Source: Chaenocephalus aceratus
Lineage: Eukaryota; Chordata; Actinopteri; Perciformes; Channichthyidae
NCBI GenBank assembly: GCA_023974075.1
Contig: JAMFTG010000253.1
Location: forward strand, 1 to 64,000
Direction: 5' to 3'
DNA length: 64,000 nucleotides
This document shows positions 42,663 to 53,598 of this stretch, one piece after another (within the stretch, counting starts at the first letter, position 1; each line of letters opens with the position of its first letter). The notes beneath the pieces are model-generated. The model was given only the letters and a program-made list of their open reading frames with translations, made no database searches and was not told the DNA's origin. Both the position numbers and the translations under genes were made by a program.

Positions 42663-45600
42663 TTAAGCTCTGCCAAAGCCATGTGTATTGGCAAAGGCAA
42701 AGTCCAGTTTTGCCTTGAACACAGAGTATGAGCTGTGCAACGGCAGCTTGAGACAGTTTATGCATGTATTTGCAAGAGGGAGGTTTGACACAGCAGAGTC
42801 TCCATACTCCTCCTCGTGCAGGAAATCAATAGATGGCATAGGTTGGAAGCCAATTGGTGGGATCACTGTCGCTCCCGTGGCAAAGGCAAGGATTTGCTCA
42901 AGTTTGGAAGGACCCTCTTGATCTTAAAAAAATTAAAGCAAGATGTGTTTTTATGGCTGAAATGATTGTTGAAAAGTACAAGTTCTAGAGGAGACAACAT
43001 GGATCTATGTCAATAAACATTTCAACTTGTCATGTACTTTTTACAAACCAGAGCTCTTACCTTCCGCATCAATTAGGAAGTCTCTCCAGTAGGGAACCAC
43101 CATCTCCTCTGCTCTCCTCTTGTTGCTGCCTTGCGCAGATAGATGGATGGGGAACAAATCCTCCATTATCTCAGCAGTCAGTGCAGATTGCTGATGGCAG
43201 AATAGAGGGCGGAAGCTGTCTGTGCTCTTCTGGAGTATTCCCAAAACTTCAAGGGTTTTAAGCCCCTCTTGGAACCTTTTTAATCGAAGAAAGACATATT
43301 TATTTCAGTGATGAGCACTCTCAATTCATAAAATGAAGGCTCTGACAGAAAACCAACATTCTGGGTACTCAGACATCAGAGGATACTGCTAATTTAAAAA
43401 GTTTCACTGAATGTTTGCACGCTGCACTTTAGACCAGGCAAGCAAAAAAAAATACTAGGTAATTTCTAAATACTTATTCCTTTTAACCTTTGTCAAATTA
43501 TACCCCAGTATACGGTATTACAGCCGGGTAATATGTATTACTACGCTTATTTTTACTAGCTCAACTTGTCGCTTGTTGTTTTAGTTTCACACTTAACACA
43601 ACATTTTAGAAGATTACATTCAACCAGGGGTCGGCAACCTGCGGTTAGCATTTAGTTATTACGCTCCACATAACTGGAACAAACTGCCAGAAAACTGCAG
43701 GTCCACTGCAACTCTCACTTCTTTTAAATCAAAGCTGAAGACTTTTCTATTTGCCACTGCCTTTTATTTAATCCAATGTTTTTATCTTACACTGCACTGT
43801 AACTTTTATTCTTGTATTTTGAACAAAGTTAATTCCATTTAGGCTTAATTTCTTTCAGGTTTTTATGACTGTTTTTAAAGGATTTATTTAACGTAAATGT
43901 ATGTTTTTCTGTTGCACTACATCTTGTAATGCTTTTAATTTGTTCTTTTGTAAAGCACTTTGAATTGCCTTGTGTTTAAATGTGCTATATAAATAAACTT
44001 GCCTTGCTAATATTTGTAATTGTTCTGATATAGACAATTACCGTATTAACCGCCTAACTAAGATAGACTTTTGTTTGAGAGAAAGCGAAAGAAAGAAAGA
44101 GAGAAACGGAAATACCTTTGGAATGGGGCTTCAACCCGGTGCACAACTTGAAACATGAGGATATCATGGACAAGCTGTTCCTTCTCCTGAACCCTTTTCA
44201 GCGGACGAAGACACCCTGCGTTGGCTAAATAATCCTGCATCTGTTGAGTTGCAGCAATGAGGTCCTCATATTTTGAACTCTCGGACACCTGAAATAAAAT
44301 GGTAGTATTAAAAAGCTACTAAAAACAAATAAAACGTAATGGTTAATAAATGGTTCTAAATGGTACATCTTGAATTTGCTTTAGTTCAGCATACAGGAGC
44401 ATAGTTTTACATTTCAAAGACTGAATTTGTTAATATGATAAGTTTTGAATAGCTGTGTCATGAGAAAAACCAACCCTTTTCACTTGATTGTAGATGTCTG
44501 TGTCTGCAATGTCCTTCAACACTGGCTTGGCCGTATGGCTGCCTGCAGCGAAGCAGTCAAATAGTGTTGTTGAGAGGAAACTAGGTGGTGGGCCTCCATG
44601 GACAAGACTGACAGCAATAGCTCTTCCAGCAAAGAAATAGCGGTCCTCTCTGTGTGCTGTAAAGTCAGTATGTGGTTGAAAAGATCTGAATAGCTCAGAT
44701 AGCAACAATAACTTTTGTTATTGACCATAGTCAGTAGAATTTGAAATGTTATTTGAATTTACTGACTACACTTATACAGTGGACAAACATTACCTGGAAT
44801 ATCAAGTGCTAGATTCTGACTATATTCTGACCCCTCAAACATGGAGCTCATCATCAGAGCTTCCATCAGAAGGCGTAGGAACTCCCTCCTTGGTCCTCCC
44901 AAATCCACTGCCTCCTCATTCCGTCCAAGATCATCGGAAAATGTGATGTTCATGGTGGCATTCACGTGGCCCGATTGAAGCTCCGGAAGGCACCATCCAA
45001 CACTGCCGAGCGGTTGATGTTGAATTTACAGCGACTATTTGCCGAGATTTTATCAGCCAACTCTGAGAGGATCTCCTAAACAGAGGCATGTTCAGTTGCC
45101 TGGGCTCTGAAAAAAACAGAAAAATTACCAGAAATGGCACTTCATTATCTATTGTTTTACTGAAGGGACAATTTAACTTTTACATGTTTTGCATTACAAT
45201 AAGATTCACTATATAAAATGTTTTAATGAACATGCAGTTGTATGTGTGTTATAGTATTTTTGATATTTTGGTTATGTCTATAACTATATGAAATGATAAC
45301 TTACTGTTCAGTTTTAAGGCTAGCTTGTATTGCACGATTTAAATCCTCATCATCCGACGATAAATCAGAGACATCTCTCATTAAGGTCACATATGAAGAG
45401 TAGTCAGATGTGGGTGCAATGGTCGAGCTGGAAGCCGTGACAGAAGAGGTGACACCGGTAGTCACTGGAACGACAGAAGAGCTGAAGCTGGAGTTGGTGG
45501 TGTGAGACGGAGAGCTTGTGGTGTGAAGATAGCTGTTGAGTGGCAGGCTGGAGGTAGCGGTTTCATCAAGAATTAAACCATCGCTGTGGCCCTCTTCGCT

Positions 45601-45830
45601 GCTATCTTCCCTGGGATGAGTTGCCCTTGACTTTGACCTTGTGCTGGGACCCTCCTGGATAGCACAGGACTGATCCTCAGTATCACTGTTGTAACCCTTA
45701 TCAAGAGAAAAACAATTATATTTGGATTACAATGATATTAGGTCAATAAAAAAATGTAAACAACTGAGATCCAGGATCTAAAAAACAAGGGTAAACTTAC
45801 AACAATAGCAACTGATGGTTTTACATACAA
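42663..45830 (-). pseudogene. HECT-type E3 ubiquitin ligase-like gene (G2E3-like), decayed
   Basis: Splice-bounded exons on the minus strand: about 45,830-45,785 (partial), 45,696-45,305, 45,106-44,794, 44,656-44,475, 44,288-44,116, 43,275-43,061 and 42,922-42,663. The second, Ser/Thr-rich, ends in DDEDLNRAIQASLKTE, a good ubiquitin-interacting motif. The rest is a HECT domain: VDLGGPRREFLRLLMEAL, YFFAGRAIAVSLVHGGPPP, a Leu-rich exon with AGCLRPLKRVQEKEQLV, FPIHLSAQGSNKRRAEE, and the C-lobe GATVIPPIGFQPMPSIDFL with the active-site cysteine in ANTCINCLKLP. A TAG stop (ASV-stop-EIL) and a frameshift before NATMNITFSDDLG in the third exon kill it. HECT enzymes transfer ubiquitin through that cysteine. 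The 5' end is cut at the DIRS element. Confidence 0.75.
43650..44008 (+). mobile_element. L2 LINE 3' end inside a HECT-gene intron
   Basis: It starts with coding for YYAPHNWNKLPENCRSTATL, then a 3' UTR ending GTAAAGCACTTTGAATTGCC, TGCTATATAAATAAACTTGCC and TTGC. It lies between the exons ending at 43,275 and starting at 44,116, in sense opposite to the gene. It is an ordinary 5'-truncated insertion. Confidence 0.85.
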
Positions 45831-46480
45831 GGCTTTTGGCCTTGACCATGACTATGAGGTCGTCTATGTAAAATAAAACTCTCATGCCATGTGCGCGCAG
45901 CGGTTGAAGCGCTGCGGCCACACATTTGCTGAATGTGCGTGGGGATAGGGAATAGCCGAACGGCAGCCTGTTGTACTCGTAGGCTATTCCCTGGAAGGCA
46001 AAACGCAGATACTGCCTGTGCTTTGGAGCAATTTCTACATGAAAGTACGCGTCTTTCAGGTCGATGGTGATGAACCAATCGCCTGGCTGCACCAGCCCCA
46101 GTAACTATTTCATAGTTAGCATGCAGAATTTCCTGCGGGAAATGTGGAGATTCAGGCCGCGAAGATCTAGAATTGGTCTGAATTCCCCTGTCTTCTTGGG
46201 AACCAGGAAGTATATGGAATAAAGACCCTCTTCCCTGCGCTGAGGGTGCACAACAGACACAGCCTGTTTCTGCACCAGAACCTGAATCTCTGCTGAGAGG
46301 AAACTCATCCCCTCTCGAGAGGATAGCTTCACCTCTCGCATGCCCATAAAAGGGGGTGGGACGCTGCAGAACTGGAGTGAATAGCCCCGTTTCAGTCCTG
46401 TCCATCCACTTTGATAGTACACAGCTGAGTTTCCATTCCCCATAACACTGTGTTAAAGGGCATGCCCTCAGCTGTGGGGC
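45831..46480 (-). pseudogene. DIRS reverse transcriptase, N-terminal part
   Basis: The minus-strand frames give VVHPQRREEGLYSIYFLVPK, KTGEFRPILDLRGLN, a stop after the MLTMK peptide (46,105), then GDWFITIDLKDAYFHVEIAP, YNRLPFGYSLSPRTFSKCV and VLFYIDDLIVM. This is the DIRS RT fingers-palm with the Y-x-DD box preserved as YIDD. The stop and the truncation after YIDD inactivate it. RT copies the element's RNA. Confidence 0.85.
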
Positions 46481-47002
46481 CGCAGCTATAAAGCTGTGGT
46501 ACTCTCTGGCGACCCGTCCCGTCGCAAAACTCCCCGTGAAGGGAAGATTCGCCCATGGAGGGTCGACACAGAAAGGGCCGATTATTTACTGAGGAACCTG
46601 AACGCACCGTCGCACGCTCATGTGTGAGCGCGTGCTCCCTCAAAATGCCGTTTTCACCCTTACGGTAAACATCATTAATCGGAGTCCTCATAGGAGTAGT
46701 GCGTTCTACTAAGGTCCATGAACGCACCGCCACATGCTCTTCTGTGAGTGCGGGCGCTGCCATAATGCAACTCTGGTAACCTGCATTAATTGGAGTCTTA
46801 ACCCCAGGCTTAGTGTGTTCCCCAACAGCAATATGCCGGCCATAATGCCTCTGTACCCATATAACATTACGATAGCTTTGTTTACATTTCATCACTCTCA
46901 TCTGCGCACTCCCACTAGCCTCCTCCCTTACAGGAGCGGCGAGTGGGGAATCTGTGCAGACATCATGTGTAAGTGTAGCATTGTGGAAACAAAGGACACT
47001 TA
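46481..47002 (-). other. DIRS intergenic region between gag and RT
   Basis: An open frame of about 200 codons (47,015-46,392) has no recognised domain but repeated peptides (PINAGYQSCIMAAPALTEEH and PINDVYRKGENG with HALTHERATVRS) that reflect a duplicated DNA segment. It probably belongs to the DIRS element and lies just upstream of RT. Confidence 0.4.
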
Positions 47003-47701
47003 GGCCCATTCCCAAACCGCCCCCTACACCCTACCCCTACACCCTACCCCTCCGTTTGCGCGTTCACGCGGAGGGTCCGCCATATTGAGGGCTGTTCCAA
47101 AGCAGCGAGTGTGGAGGGGGTGTGGGCTATCAAGCCCTCAAACAGCGAGTCTGCAGCGATGCTGACTTGAGACCGGTCTCTACCTGACCGGAGTCACGCT
47201 GTGTGTGTCCGTCAGGAAACACGCTGTTTACAAGTAGTTCCAGCAAACATCCACTGATAAATTGCGATGTTAACAACCTCATGATAACCTCATATATTTT
47301 TAACTTAGGATCAAACTGTGTTTAGTCTAGAAAAAGGTAAATGTGTGCATTTTATTATAAAGTTGTGTATATTTACAGACCGTTGCACAAACTAAGAAGC
47401 TTATAAATATCAGGTTTAAAACTAAAATAGCTTTGAAACACAATGAAAGATGTTTGGAGTTTTATTTGAGTTATTCATTTAAACTTTTTGTCTAAGAGAT
47501 GCTGATTTGAAACCGTTGTTACATACAGTTACGGCATTTCCTGTTTCTTCCGGAGAGAGGGGAGGCCGTCCCAAAGCTTGCTGCTGTATTTACTCCCTCC
47601 ATCTGACAGGAGGGAGCCTCGTTGAGCTGCGAGTGTGGCTACAGACGGAGTTCACTCCATCACGGAGGGGTAGGGTCGAGGGAGTGGTTTGGGATTGGGC
47701 C
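47003..47701. mobile_element. MITE with TTA duplication (PIF/Harbinger-like)
   Basis: TTA flanks it at 47,000-47,002 and 47,702-47,704. The left end GGCCCATTCCCAAACC and right end GGTTTGGGATTGGGCC are inverted repeats with one mismatch. A 3-bp TWA duplication is typical of PIF/Harbinger. The 699-bp body has no transposase. The CTACACCCTACCCCTACACC near the left end looks telomere-like but is only subterminal sequence. Confidence 0.75.
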
Positions 47702-47789
47702 TTAGACTTGGATACAGATAAACTTTTTCTTTATTTTAAAAATTTTCAAAGGAATCTGTGCATCGAATAGGGAGGAGGCGGGATTCACC

Positions 47790-49456
47790 CTCGCGTCCCG
47801 GGCAAAGAGATTTCCTCCCCCCGCCAGTCATCTTCGGGCAGACGGCGCACCCCACCTGGCCGCTCTCTGCTGCTGATGAGCCTGCCGAGGTCGGGCAGCC
47901 CTTCCCCGTGGCTGCCGATATGCCGGTACCACGTGATGGGCCGTAGAGGTGGAGGGCGCCGCAGCTACGGGACCCCTGTGCCGGCGCCTCTCCCTCCGCT
48001 TCACTGTCGCACTGCGCTCCCTCGCCTGCATGGAAACGCGTGGAGGAGCCGGAGGCGGGGCCAGTGGTAGCATTCTGCTAAGCTGGACCCTTTCCTCCTC
48101 CAGCCGGCTGAAGCGCTGAGTGACTGAGGAGATTGACCCAAAGAGCCCCTCCGTGGACACGGGGGCTCCGAGGAGATCTTCTCGGTCTTTTCTAGATAGA
48201 TAGATTCAACTTATTGTCATTACACAGTACAGGTACCATGTAACGAAACGGTTTCTCTGCATTTGACCCATCCTAGTGTTAGGAGCAGTGGGCTGCCATT
48301 AAGTACGGCGCCCGGGGAGCAGTGAAGGGGACGGTGCCTTGCTCAGGGACACCTCGGTAGCACTTGGTCTTTCCGGGACCGGGACTTGAACTGGTGACCT
48401 TCCAGTTGCCAAGCCAAGTCCCTATGGACTTCACCACCACCGCCCCGATAGGGCAGTGAGTCCCAACCACACGTGACGAGACGCCACTGTGGCCAAGGAA
48501 ATCACCCGCCCTGCTGCAGCGGCCACGCCATGAATCAGATTATTCATCTGACCAATAGCGCGGTCCGGATAATCGCTCCCATCTTGTGACAGGAGGGCGG
48601 GGGCGGCTGCCTGAGGGGTGATCAGGGAGATGCCCAACACGCCGAGATTATTTGCTGCAGCCGCCATCTGCGTACCGAGCTTGAACATCTTGTCCAGATA
48701 TTCCAGAGTGTCTCGGTCCCGGGGCAGCGGGGGCAGGGGTTGCTTACCCTCTGCCCAACCAGCCGCCCGCGGAAGCAGATGGGCCGCCAGGCTCTCATCA
48801 AGGGGGGGCACCCCCGCAGACACTGTGTCCGAGCGGCCCTCCACCTTGATGATGCCTGCCATAGTGGCTAATGGGGCCTTCGTCTTGAATGGCTGCTGCC
48901 ATGTCGCCTCCACACACCGCCATATATCAGGCAGTTGGGGCGAAACGGAGGTCGGTTGCGCTGGATGCACCGGGCCGTAAAACCCCTGTCTCAGGCGGCT
49001 TATAGGCCTCGGTGGCAGCGGTGGTGGGAGCGGTAGCCCTACGCGCTCCGCTGCCAGGGTCATCACCGCTAGGAAATCCAAACGTGCAGACCTGAGAGTC
49101 GGACCTCCCGACACCGATGCGTCCTCGTCCTCCTCCTCCGGAATCGGGGTTGTCTGGCCCCACGGAAGGGAGAATCGGAACGGCACTTCCTCCTCTCCTG
49201 ACTCGCCCATCTCGACGACGTCGAGATCCGAATCCTTCACCTCCTCCTGCGGAGACTCTGCTGACAGGAAATGCTGCCCACGATGCTCACGCGTGAGCCG
49301 AGGAAGCATCTGGCAGGCTGAGCATGCCGGCGTCGGGCCCATACCGCTCACAGCGTGGTTAGGCCCCATACACAAAAAACAGCAGGGGTGTGGATCTGCT
49401 CCCGCGATCAGGTTTGGACACTTCGGGCAGGTCCTGTGGTCAAGAACTGACTCCAT
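47790..49456 (-). pseudogene. DIRS gag-like ORF, interrupted by a SINE
   Basis: ATG at 49,456 starts MESVLDHRTCPKCPNLIAGA with a Cys-rich motif (CPKCP, CCFLCMGPNH). Then come an acidic stretch (EEEDEDASVSGGPTLRSARL), a Pro-rich region (LPLPPPLPPRPISRL) and the conserved helical part EYLDKMFKLGTQMAAAANNL up to TVASRHVWLGLTALSGR. A SINE at 48,192-48,450 breaks the frame. Beyond it the ORF resumes STEGLFGSISSVTQRFSRLE in 48,160-47,828. The protein is presumably the nucleocapsid-like component of DIRS. Confidence 0.8.
48192..48450 (-). mobile_element. tRNA-like SINE inserted in DIRS gag
   Basis: Reading the minus strand, the element starts near 48,450 with GGCGGTGGTGAAGTCCATAG and contains GGTCACCAGTTCAAGTCCC, a tRNA-type B box. 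It ends in TGACAATAAGTTGAATC plus CTAT repeats (48,192-48,205). The tail resembles CR1/Rex-type LINE ends, suggesting a Rex-like LINE partner. Confidence 0.75.
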
Positions 49457-49542
49457 TACTCTTAATTTTTCGTCTTTCTAAGCTCCGTAAAAACACTTCC
49501 GCTTGCTGAAGAGAAAAGGATGATAGTCAGGAGGCGAGGCCT

Positions 49543-49551
49543 CCTTTTATA
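49543..49551 (-). promoter_or_regulatory. TATA box of the DIRS element
   Basis: TATAAAAGG on the minus strand lies about 90 bases upstream of the gag ATG (49,456). Its position fits the DIRS promoter in the left terminal repeat. Confidence 0.45.
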
Positions 49552-49699
49552 CAGTGTGATGCGTGCGCATTCAGGTAGGCCCGCCCAGGGCCGGCTACGT
49601 CTATAGAAGTCTCAGTGGGAGAATGCTTGCGGGGTAAGGTAGTACCCATAGAGTCCAGTAGAGGGCGGAGCCTGTGAGACATATAACAGTATTTCTCCA

Positions 49700-49826
49700 A
49701 CATATCCCTCCTGTTTATACTACGGAATAACATAGAACTTGGAAAAATACAAATGATTATAAAAGATAAAAAATGCATATACAAAAGTACCCAAACGGCT
49801 GAGGTAGGTAGATTGTATAGGCACAT
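49700..49826 (-). pseudogene. Possible envelope leader fragment of the ERV
   Basis: A short hydrophobic stretch (VWVLLYMHFLSFIIICIF) follows the integrase stop (about 50,025) by roughly 200 bases, where an envelope signal peptide would be expected. It is cut by the DIRS element. The assignment rests on position and hydrophobicity only. Confidence 0.35.
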
Positions 49827-50024
49827 GTTTTAATGTAATCCGAATGGATGCCATGGCCTAATTCTTTCTCTGTACAGTACATCGTCAGTTTCTATCACTC
49901 AGACCCGTTACTGTTTCCCTGCTAACGTCCACTATTTAAATTATACTGGGTGCTGTTGGTTTCTTCACTGGTTTGAGACAAGTGTCCTTATTGGAATCAC
50001 CTCCCTTTATAGCCAGACTTCACC

Positions 50025-51115
50025 ACAGTAGAGGCGAGTTTCTGTCTTTAGGTTTAAACAGCTTCACAGTCAGGTGTATCCAGGATGCCACTCTAACTGC
50101 AGTCGGTGTAGACAGGATTGCTTGGTAGGGACCCTCCCACTTGGGCGAGTGCCAGCTCTTCCTCTTTATCGCTCTGGTGAACACTCACTCTCCTGGTTTC
50201 ACTGTCTGTGTAGTGTCAGGTACTTCCTGTGCAGAGGGGACAATAACATGTGTGATCTATTTTCTTCTCAAAATGTTTGCCATACATTCTGCTGTGTTTT
50301 CACTTATACACTCTTACAAATGGTTTTAAATCAGGCAGATAATATGGTCTTCCATATAACATTTCAAAAGGTGCCAGCCCTCTAGCACTGGGTAGGATGT
50401 GCATGCTTAGCATCACTGGTGCTAAGCATCTCATCCATGTTTTCCCTGTCTCGGCCATCATCTTCTTCAGTTTAGCTTTTACTGTACCATTATTTATTTC
50501 TATCAACCCTGCTGATTGTGGATGATAAGAACAATGTCGTTTTAATTGTATTCCAAATACAGCTGTCAAATCCTGAATTACTTTGTATACAAAGTGTGTG
50601 CCATTATCACTATAGATCTTTTCCGGAATTCCAAAACGTGGGATTATGTGATTTGTCAATGCTTTAGCCACTGTCAATGCATCCGGATTCCTAGTTGGAA
50701 AAACTTCAATCCATTTTGAGTACATGTCAATGATTGTTAGACAATATTTCATTCCCTCATATTTATTTAGTTCAATGAAGTCCATGCAAATGTGCTGAAA
50801 CGGATACTGGCTCCGGTATTTTACCTCTCTTTGGTTTGAACTGTCCCTGAGGGTTATACTGTGCACACACAGAACACGCTAAACAATTTTTTTTTAGTTT
50901 GAGTAGTTTACAAAGCCATAGGCTGTGAATATATTCTGTATTACTTCCACCATCTCCACTGTTGAGCCGTGGTCCAACCCATGGCTCAATATAGCTGCAT
51001 ATCCAAATAAGCTATTTGGTAATACAAATGTGCCTTCTGTACTTTCCCACAACCCCCTCTTTATTCTGTGTACACAACTTCTTCTTCCAGTATATATTTT
51101 CTTTGTCAGGTGCAT
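50025..51115 (-). pseudogene. ERV integrase, decayed
   Basis: The minus strand shows an N-terminal zinc-binding region (ILSHGLDHGS, then CLACSVC near 50,880), the catalytic core (FQHICMDFIELNKYEG, IIDMYSKWIEVFPT, KIYSDNGTHF, and a SAGLIEINNG segment carrying the Glu), and a C-terminal WEGPYQAIL motif of the GPY/F module near 50,130. The D, D and E residues are visible. A stop and frame changes lie between the zinc-binding region and core. Integrase inserts viral DNA into the genome; this copy is broken. Confidence 0.8.
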
Positions 51116-51300
51116 TCGAATGCATGTCTTTTAGGTTGTCATGATCAATGTGTTCCATATTTTCAGAAATGTATTGGTCATTGTCCTGACACTGTCTTTG
51201 CGCTGCTTTCTTAGCCTCTTCATCTGCCTTTCGCTTCCCTGTGGACATTGGGTCCGTCCCTGTAGTGTGTGCTGCACACTTACAGACCGCCACTCTCTTA

Positions 51301-52166
51301 AGCCCCTGTCACACTGTCCCGAAGTTGACACCCGATGGACACACGAATATGGAATTGTGAATTTCGCACGAAGATGGCCCCGAACCACACACGAAGGCAA
51401 CATTTACATTACATTTAAGACATACAACTGCAATGAAAGTAACAAAAACAATTATGTTACAGTACTATGATACTGTACTGATATCTTCAGACTTTGTTCT
51501 TTACTTTATCCGTCTTTATATGTAGAAAATATTACGTTTTCTCCACAATGTTGTTTCCATAACAACAACAACTTCCTGTCAACTGTCCTTCAAAATAATA
51601 TATTATATCCTTTTTAGTTTCACAGAACAGAAATTGGGTTATTTACATAATATGTTTACATGATTTTGTTGTGCAATAAAACAACCCGATGGACACACGA
51701 TAAAGGAAATGTTCAAATTCGGCTGTGATCGTGAGGGCATCTTAAGCCATCGTATGACCGCTGGTGGAGTTTCTCAGGCTCCGGCAGCAACTTCGTGAGC
51801 GGTGATAAAATCTTTGGCATGCCAAAAAATTGCTGATTTGTGTGTCAATTTTGCCCTTCGTAAGGCCATCGTGAGGGCATCTTGTTATCCTCGGTGCCAT
51901 CGGGCATTCGCCCCGATCAGAGTGAGGGTGAATGCACCGATGATAACACGAAGATGACACGATTTGACAAGATGCTCTCACGAGTGCCTTACGAAGTTGC
52001 CGCTCACGAAGTTGCTGCCGGAGCCTGATAAACTTCACCGGCGGTCATACGATGGCTTAGATGCCCTCACGAATGGCCCGATGTTGCTACGATCACAGCC
52101 GAATTTGAACATTTCCTTTATCGTGTGTCCATCGGGTGTCAATTTCGGGACAGTGTGACAGGGGCT
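51301..52166. mobile_element. Foldback MITE with TTA duplication inside ERV RNase H
   Basis: TTA flanks it at 51,298-51,300 and 52,167-52,169. Ends AGCCCCTGTCACACTGTCCC and its reverse complement are perfect over 20 bp. Longer internal arms also pair: 51,683-51,805 with 52,003-52,135 (for example CGATGGACACACGATAAAGG). The 866-bp element has no coding. Its insertion splits RNase H, whose C-terminal CKCAAHTTGTDP segment continues at 51,290 and below. Confidence 0.8.
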
Positions 52167-52169
52167 TTA

Positions 52170-52672
52170 GGGAGTTGTACTGCATCCAAAAGGGATAGGA
52201 TCAAATCTTTATGTGTAATAGGTTTGTTTGTGGATGTTACCATCCCCCTATGTTTCCATTGTTGTGCAAACACATGTATACATGAATAAGCATAGTTGCT
52301 GTCTGTATAAATGTTAACTGTCTTCTCTTTTCCCAGCTTGCATGCCTCTGTTAGTGCGATTAGTTCTGCTGCCTGTGCTGATAAGTGAGACGGCAATGCT
52401 GCGCCCTTGAGCAGTTTGGTCTGTGTCACTACAGCATAACCTGTTGCATTAGTTCCATCAAGATTCCTCTTACATGAACCGTCAACATACATCGTTATGT
52501 CTGCATCTGGGAAGGGAATGTCCGTCAGGTCTGTCCTTGGTAACACTCTGTTCTCAGTTTCTGCGATACAGTCATGTGGCTCCCCATCTATCTCTACTGG
52601 CAGTAGTGTAGCTGGATTTAAAGTAGTACATCTCTCGATAGTAAGATTTGGTTGTGATAACAACGTAGCCAT
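52170..52672 (-). pseudogene. ERV RNase H domain, N-terminal part
   Basis: The translation contains MYVDGSCKRN (first catalytic Asp), AQAAELIALTEACKLG (Glu) and VNIYTDSNYAYSCI (Asp), the standard retroviral RNase H signature. The last catalytic segment lies beyond the MITE at about 51,290-51,200. RNase H degrades the RNA strand during reverse transcription. Confidence 0.8.
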
Positions 52673-52739
52673 GCATGCTAAATGTAGCTGGTGACATATA
52701 GGTTTGTTTATTTTGTAACAATAGTACGGACACTGCGTG

Positions 52740-53221
52740 AGTTACTTTTAGAGTCAAGGATCTAAAAAGCACTATTGTTGCAGATGCCTGTACTGCCATG
52801 GAGGCTGCTGTTACTGCTGGTAAACAAATGGGCATTGCTCGAGCTATGGTGTCCAACTGTGAGGAGTAAAATGCCACTGGTCTATTTTTCCCCCCCCCCA
52901 TGTAGTTGAGTGAGTACTGACGTCATAAATCCATTCTTACAATCTGCTGTCTGAACAAACGGTTTTGCATAATCTGGTTATATCTATTCCCATTACTTTT
53001 AAGGTAACAAATGGTTTCTCTACGTGAGTCAGCATTAATTCTACTGTACCTAATTCTAAAATATCCACTTCCTCATCGGATGAGCTGAGAGACACGTTAT
53101 CTGAACTTGCTTCTGTGTCACCGTCAAGGTCTGAGTCATTTTGTCTTAGGTCATCTTGATTTGGGTTATCTTGTTTTGTAGTTGTTTCTGTTGTTTGACT
53201 TTCTACGTTAACCTTTTTCAT
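52740..53221 (-). pseudogene. ERV protease start and RT connection remnant, internally deleted
   Basis: The 53,221-52,937 frame has an acidic Ser/Asp-rich linker and then VELMLTHVEKPFVTLKVMGI, which fits the N-terminal strand of a retroviral protease. Only about 35 bases later the sequence is already in the RT connection region (RPVAFYSSQLDTIARAMPIC). The protease active site and the RT palm are gone, so the copy has a large internal deletion. Confidence 0.65.
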
Positions 53222-53225
53222 CTGT

Positions 53226-53598
53226 TCAGGGTCTATGTTTGTGTGTCATAATACATGACCTGATTTTGCAGATGCACTTGGCTCTAGTCATGCCTTCTCC
53301 ACCCAGTCCTCCGTTCCTTCCTGTGGCCTCTTTGCTCTGCAGTCGTTTTCCCAATGTCCACATTTGCCACACAAAAAGCAGGAAATGTTCCTCCTCCCCA
53401 TCCTCCACCTCGTGCCCCACCTCGCCCTCCACCTCGTGCCCCACCTCGCCCTCCACCTCGTGCCCCACCTCGCCCTCCACCTCGTCCGTCCCTTCCGCCA
53501 CGGCCCCGTCCACACCCTCTTTGATCACCTCGGAAAAGCAATTCTACAGAACATACATCAGAAGTGTAATCATCAGATTCATCCTGTGTTAAAAACAC
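53226..53598 (-). pseudogene. ERV gag nucleocapsid with zinc knuckle
   Basis: One frame (53,515-53,288) contains CFLCGKCGHWENDC, a canonical C-x2-C-x4-H-x4-C zinc knuckle, after an Arg-rich tandem repeat (16 or so residues, built from an 18-bp DNA unit at 53,405-53,490). Another frame reads RGGARGGG repeats. The nucleocapsid binds the RNA genome. A frameshift within the repeat is likely. Confidence 0.75.

Larger units (their letters stand above)
45831..49694 (-). mobile_element. DIRS-type tyrosine-recombinase retrotransposon, partial
   Basis: Reading leftward: a leader with TATA box, a gag-like ORF (49,456-47,790, interrupted by a SINE), an intergenic part carrying a MITE (47,003-47,701), and the start of the RT ORF (46,480-45,831). 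The sequence is cut at 45,831 inside RT, next to the HECT gene remnant, so RNase H, methyltransferase and recombinase regions are missing. The DLKDAYFHVEIAPKHRQYLR RT motif and gag start with MESVLDHRTCPKCPN are characteristic of vertebrate DIRS elements. Confidence 0.8.

Noticed and set aside
47027..47055. Telomere-like CCCTA repeats
   Set aside because: Only three imperfect units, lying in the end of a TTA-flanked MITE; they are better explained as part of the terminal sequence.
53239..53592. Plus-strand Pro/Ser/Thr-rich ORF (CPTSPSTS repeats)
   Set aside because: It is antisense to the ERV nucleocapsid, whose zinc knuckle on the minus strand is clear.
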